Part shown: positions 18,937 through 22,477 of the stretch, piece after piece | How positions within the stretch are numbered: position 1 is the first letter of the stretch | How the letters are laid out: every line of letters starts with the position of its first letter | Assembly: GCA_051453625.1 (NCBI GenBank) | Contig: JBOZIK010000001.1 | Coordinates: 101,839,943-101,862,419 of the forward strand | DNA from: Welwitschia mirabilis | Lineage: Eukaryota > Gnetophyta > Gnetopsida > Welwitschiales | Length of the DNA stretch: 22,477 bases | Reading direction: 5' to 3' | Position numbers and translations under genes: made by a program | Notes under the pieces: generated by a model | Database searches by the model: none | What the model was told of the DNA's origin: nothing | The model's input: only the letters and a program-made list of their open reading frames with translations

Positions 18937-20169
18937 TGAAACACATCTATTCTACATTTCTTTCCATTGGTTTCCAGAAATGTCTATACCATTTAAAGAG
19001 TTCTTTTTAATTGAACTTTGTAACATCAAAGATGTCTTTAAGTAATACATCTATAGATTCAAAGATGTCTATCTAATAACTTCCAGATTTTATAGTACTA
19101 GCATCATTATTAGATAATATTACTTAAAAGTGACATGTAGAAACTACTAATTCTAATCATATAATAAAAATTTAAAGATCTACATAAAATAAATTAACTC
19201 ATAAAACAATCATAAGTAAGATACTGAGTTAAGATTTAGAAGAGGTTACCTATAGACTTACTTGATTAGATAAGAACTAATCCTCAAGTTCTAGCATAGC
19301 TTAATGAACATTTATTTACTTGATGATTTTGTAAATACATCTACTAATTAGTCATCTATTTTGACATATTCTTAAGTGATGTATTTGTTTTTCACATACT
19401 CTCTAAAGAAGGGGTATTTTATCTCAATGTGCTTCATCCTAAAATGCTAAATAGGATTTTTGGAGGTGTTGATATCACTTTAATTATCATAGTAGCTTGA
19501 AATGTTCTGCATTTTAAGTCTAAAATCTTTCAATATTTGGTTTATCTAGAGTACTAAAGTACAAAAGTTTTAGTAGCAATGCACGTAACTTTGATCGTTG
19601 AGAGGATAGTTGAGTTGTACTTATTGCTACTTCATGATATTAAGCATTGTCATAATAAGTATTAACCTCTACTTGTAGTCCTCTTTTCATCTTTATAACC
19701 TACCTAGTTTGCATTACAATACTTAACTAGATCAATGCATGAGTCCTTTAAGTGCCAAAGGCTCCAATTAGTAGTACCTTTGAAATCATGAAATATTTTT
19801 CTACTGGTAGGAAGGTGTGATTCTTTAGGATCACTTTGATAATGTGAATAAATATCTACACTTAATATAATATCTAGTATACTAGCTATTAGATAAAGTA
19901 AACTAACAATTATACATTTGTATAGTTTTTGCTCAACCTTCTTACAATGTTCATTCTTATCTAGTTTTGTGCTTTGATTTATTAGCATGTCTTTTACCTT
20001 GTACTTCTGCAAATCATATTTTGTTAATATATTTTTGATATATTTATTATGTGAAACAAATGTACCTTGTTTATGTTACACAACATGTAAGACCAAGAAG
20101 TTTCTCATTTCTTTTATGAGGCTTATCTAAAATCCATCCTCCCTAGTATTTTCAAATTACTTACATAAT

Positions 20170-20345
20170 AATTTTTTTGTAGTACCGAAAATAATATCAT
20201 CTACATANNNNNNNNNNNNNNNNNNNNNNNNNNNNNNNNNNNNNNNNNNNNNNNNNNNNNNNNNNNNNNNNNNNNNNNNNNNNNNNNNNNNNNNNNNNNN
20301 NNNNNNNAATTTGTTTGTAGTACCGAAAATAATATCATTTACATA
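20170..20345. repeat. 38-bp direct repeat flanking a 100-N gap in the RT active site
   Basis: 20170-20207 and 20308-20345 agree at 36 of 38 bases and encode the same RT block. One of the differences turns YVDD into YVND. As at 17898, the duplicated ends around 100 Ns suggest unmerged contig ends rather than a real duplication. Confidence 0.8.
20208..20307. other. 100-N scaffold gap
   Basis: Exactly 100 Ns inside the reverse transcriptase, at the catalytic YVDD box. Confidence 0.95.
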
Positions 20346-21130
20346 CATTTTCATAATACTAGAGTTATTACCATCTATTTTTATAAATAAATAACATTAG
20401 ATGTACATCTTTTAAACCTTCTTTCTATTATTTATCTTTAAAGTCTCTTATACTAATTGTTAGAGGCTTTCTTAAGTTTATATAGAGCTTTTTTGGACCT
20501 ATAATCATAATCTAAATTATATGAATTAGTTAAACTTTTAGCTTTTTCAACATATATCTCTTCTTGTATAACTTTATTTCAAAAATAACTCTTAATACCT
20601 ATCTAATGGAAATTGAATCCTTTATTAATGTAAATACTAAAAGAATCCTAGTTGATTTCATGCATACTACTAATGCAAATTTTATTCAAAGTTGATTCCT
20701 TTTTGTTGGTTTTATCCTTTCGCTACTAATATTGCTTTGTGTTTGATCACATTCTCATATTTATCTATTTTATTTTTAAAGACTCATTTAGTTCTCATTA
20801 GTGGTCTATTTAATGGCCTTGAAATGATTTTTTATACTTCAAATCTTTCAAACTAATTTTGCTCTTCTTATATTTAATGGTTTTCACATTCAACTTTACT
20901 AAAGTTTTTAGGTTCCACTTTAGAAAGATAAGCTATGAATACATGAAACCCTTTAATACAACTTCTTATTTGTACACTACCTTAAGTACTACTAATAATT
21001 TTGCTAGTTAAGTGATTATTTTAGTCAGATCATTTTTTATGATATTTTTCTTTTGGATTCTCTCTCTTCCCCACTCTTCCCCCTAATACTTCTCCTTATT
21101 ATGTATTTTTTTTTTCATGCTTACCCTCAC

Positions 21131-22477
21131 TATGGTAGCATAGGATCCTAAAACATTAATACTTAGCATTGCATTTCTCTTTTTTATGATAAAAAAATTT
21201 AGATTAAAGATAACTAAGAAGAGATAAGAATAGATTAAAATAAATAAAATTCACATACATGGTTTAAGAATACAAAAGTAGATTTAACAGTGAAAAATAG
21301 AGTAAGATCCAATAGGAAAAGGATTATATCAATTAAAGAGGTTGATGATCTAAAGATAGGAAAATAATATCAAGTATATGCTACATATAGAATGTGAAAC
21401 TTTAGCAAAATTTAATTTTAGCTAAACATTATGTCTTAGGTCTATTAAATTATTAANNNNNNNNNNNNNNNNNNNNNNNNNNNNNNNNNNNNNNNNNNNN
21501 NNNNNNNNNNNNNNNNNNNNNNNNNNNNNNNNNNNNNNNNNNNNNNNNNNNNNNNNATTCTTAAAAATAGAAGAGAAAAATAAATTCAATCTTCCCAAGA
21601 TAAAATATTAAGTTTTGGAGTTGGAATTTCAAAATATTGTTATGGATAAAGGGGCTATGATTGGCATACAACTATGTCATAGGTAAACTAAGTGTACATA
21701 TTTTAAGAATCAGGATATTATCATCTTTCTAAGTCAAATCTTACATGATAAAAAGTTAGCTAAATCTATGGCTAAAGGAGCTCTGAACCTAGAAATGTAA
21801 AGAAAAAAATGGAGAAATGTAGTGAAATTTGACGTTTAGAAGTTCATAATATAAAATAAATATTTTCTTTTTATTTTTTGAAACAAAAATTTATCAAACT
21901 CAAGAACCCAAATGCTTAGAGAGTTATCATGTCTAATTTAACTTAGCAAAAAACTTATACTTAAAAGCTGGAATTCTAGAAACTTTAGAATATTTTCACT
22001 GCTAATCTAACTGAAAGTAACGGTATTTAGAGATGATGGACTATTGACGTCTAGACTGTATAAAATTTGTTTATCTGTGTCATTATTAAATCTAGAGGAT
22101 AAAGTTCAAATTCATTCATAAAATAATTTCTATTTTAAATTTTATAGATAATGGCTAGCTACTACATGGTCATAATGTTAACTAGAAGAATCATGATAAA
22201 ACATGCAAAAAATACTACTATGCATAAAAGATAAAATGTCATTATTATAGTAGTACATGTTTAAATCAAACACAAATTGACAAAATTAGAAAGGAATTTT
22301 AAAAACAAGTAAAAATCAAAAAAATAAAAGAGGATTTCCGCACATCTCATTGGTTTTAAAGATATTATGACTTCACCTCATGTAAAATTAGAGAAATTTC
22401 TACCTAATAACTTAAAAAAATTATTTTTTGAAATGAATAGTGTAAAAATATAAAAATTTTTACATTATTTTTTGTAC
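21131..22477. other. Unclassified AT-rich DNA with a 100-N gap
   Basis: Copia homology ends near 21130, beside a T10 run at about 21106-21115. No integrase, gag or other motif was recognised in frames read on the minus strand. Bases 21457-21556 are 100 Ns, without the duplicated flanks seen at the other two 100-N gaps. The right part (21829-22345) keeps a few CG dinucleotides, including GACGTCTAGAC near 22047-22057, more than most of the window. It could be another transposon noncoding region or host intergenic DNA. Confidence 0.5.
21457..21556. other. 100-N scaffold gap
   Basis: Exactly 100 Ns. The flanking sequences do not resemble each other. Confidence 0.95.

Larger units (their letters stand above)
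17591..19257. other. Pol-env spacer of element B with two gaps
   Basis: Noncoding and aligned with 741-1424 of element A, but longer because of an internal 220-bp duplication around a 100-N gap and a 700-N gap. AGATGTCT occurs at about 18215-18222, 19030-19037 and 19063-19070. A-rich and T-rich runs are frequent. No gene is seen; apparent long frames here are made of Ns. Confidence 0.6.
13462..21130 (-). mobile_element. Copia element B (SIRE/Maximus-like), 3' LTR to reverse transcriptase
   Basis: The second minus-strand copia element, of the same family as A. From left to right it has a 3' LTR, purine tract, 3' region, envelope-like pseudogene, spacer, RNase H and RT. It breaks off near 21130 where integrase, protease, gag and the 5' LTR should follow. 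It retains the RT and RNase H that A lost, while A retains the gag and protease that B lacks. Both keep the same pol stop position and envelope-like start. It contains N gaps of 574, 100, 700 and 100 bases. Confidence 0.8.
19258..21130 (-). pseudogene. Copia reverse transcriptase and RNase H pseudogene (element B)
   Basis: In the intact polyprotein this part copies element RNA to DNA and removes the RNA strand. Reading right to left: VEPKNF (about 20900-20920), TK-stop-VFKNKIDKYENV and HKAILVAKG (about 20700-20800), EEIYVEKAKSLTNSYN (about 20520-20575), and KKALYKLKKA (about 20475-20505), which matches KLKKALYGLKQAPRAW. The catalytic box comes next, YVND in one copy (20308-20345) and YVDD in the other (20170-20207), on either side of a 100-N gap. 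Then KYIKNILTKYDLQKYKVKD and an open 102-residue stretch (complement 19704-20012) with KLYKCIIVSLLYLIAS and SDPKESHL, the connection to RNase H. SKNPI, MKHIEIKYPFFREYV and DVFTKSSSK (19310-19460) are the RNase H end. The stop is at 19258-19260. Several stops replace conserved Trp. No integrase lies upstream. Confidence 0.85.

Noticed and set aside
1-22477. CRISPR array, rRNA, complete tRNA or host protein gene
   Set aside because: No evenly spaced direct repeats with unique spacers, no rRNA-like stretch, no full tRNA cloverleaf, and no long uninterrupted coding region on either strand.

Overview
This window looks like a heterochromatic, transposon-filled stretch of a flowering-plant nuclear genome. 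It is very AT-rich with almost no CpG. No intact gene was found. What can be read is a stack of old, nested retrotransposons: two Ty1/copia elements of the SIRE/Maximus type on the minus strand, one non-LTR (LINE) element on the minus strand, and the LTR and flanks of a Ty3/gypsy element with an Athila/Tat-like primer site on the plus strand. These lineages point to an angiosperm; the species cannot be named from the sequence. Six N runs (10, 574, 100, 700, 100 and 100 bases) show that it is a scaffold.

Layout: (1) 1-9619 is copia element A, read right to left. Its 5' LTR (3850-3946 plus 8129-9619) is split by a LINE (about 3947-8128). It is followed by a decayed tRNA-Met primer site (3836-3847), a gag pseudogene (2145-3786) and a protease/GAG-pre-integrase remnant (1561-2134). 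A tiny RT stub joins directly to the last residues of pol (1425-1560), then come a motif-rich spacer (741-1424) and the start of an envelope-like third gene (1-740) that runs off the left edge. (2) 9620-9897 looks like the first part of another copia LTR into which A inserted. (3) 9898-13461 is gypsy material on the plus strand: 3' noncoding region, purine tract, a roughly 2.4-kb LTR with a TATA box, a tRNA-Asp-type primer site at 12889-12906, and untranslated leader. (4) 13462-21130 is copia element B, inserted in the gypsy leader and also on the minus strand: 3' LTR (13462-15417, with a 574-N gap), purine tract (15418-15430), 3' region, envelope-like pseudogene (16370-17590), spacer, and an RNase H plus reverse transcriptase pseudogene (19258-21130) that stops before integrase. 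(5) 21131-22477 is unclassified AT-rich DNA.

Nothing here is likely to encode a working protein. The main signals are the shared third gene in both copia copies, an 8-bp palindrome-derived motif (AGATGTCT/AGACATCT) spread over both LTRs and both pol-env spacers, a 77-bp tandem repeat in the LTR leader, a consistent C-to-T/G-to-A decay pattern, and near-identical sequence duplicated on either side of two 100-N gaps. Family assignments come from reading conserved motifs by eye in translated frames; no database search was run.
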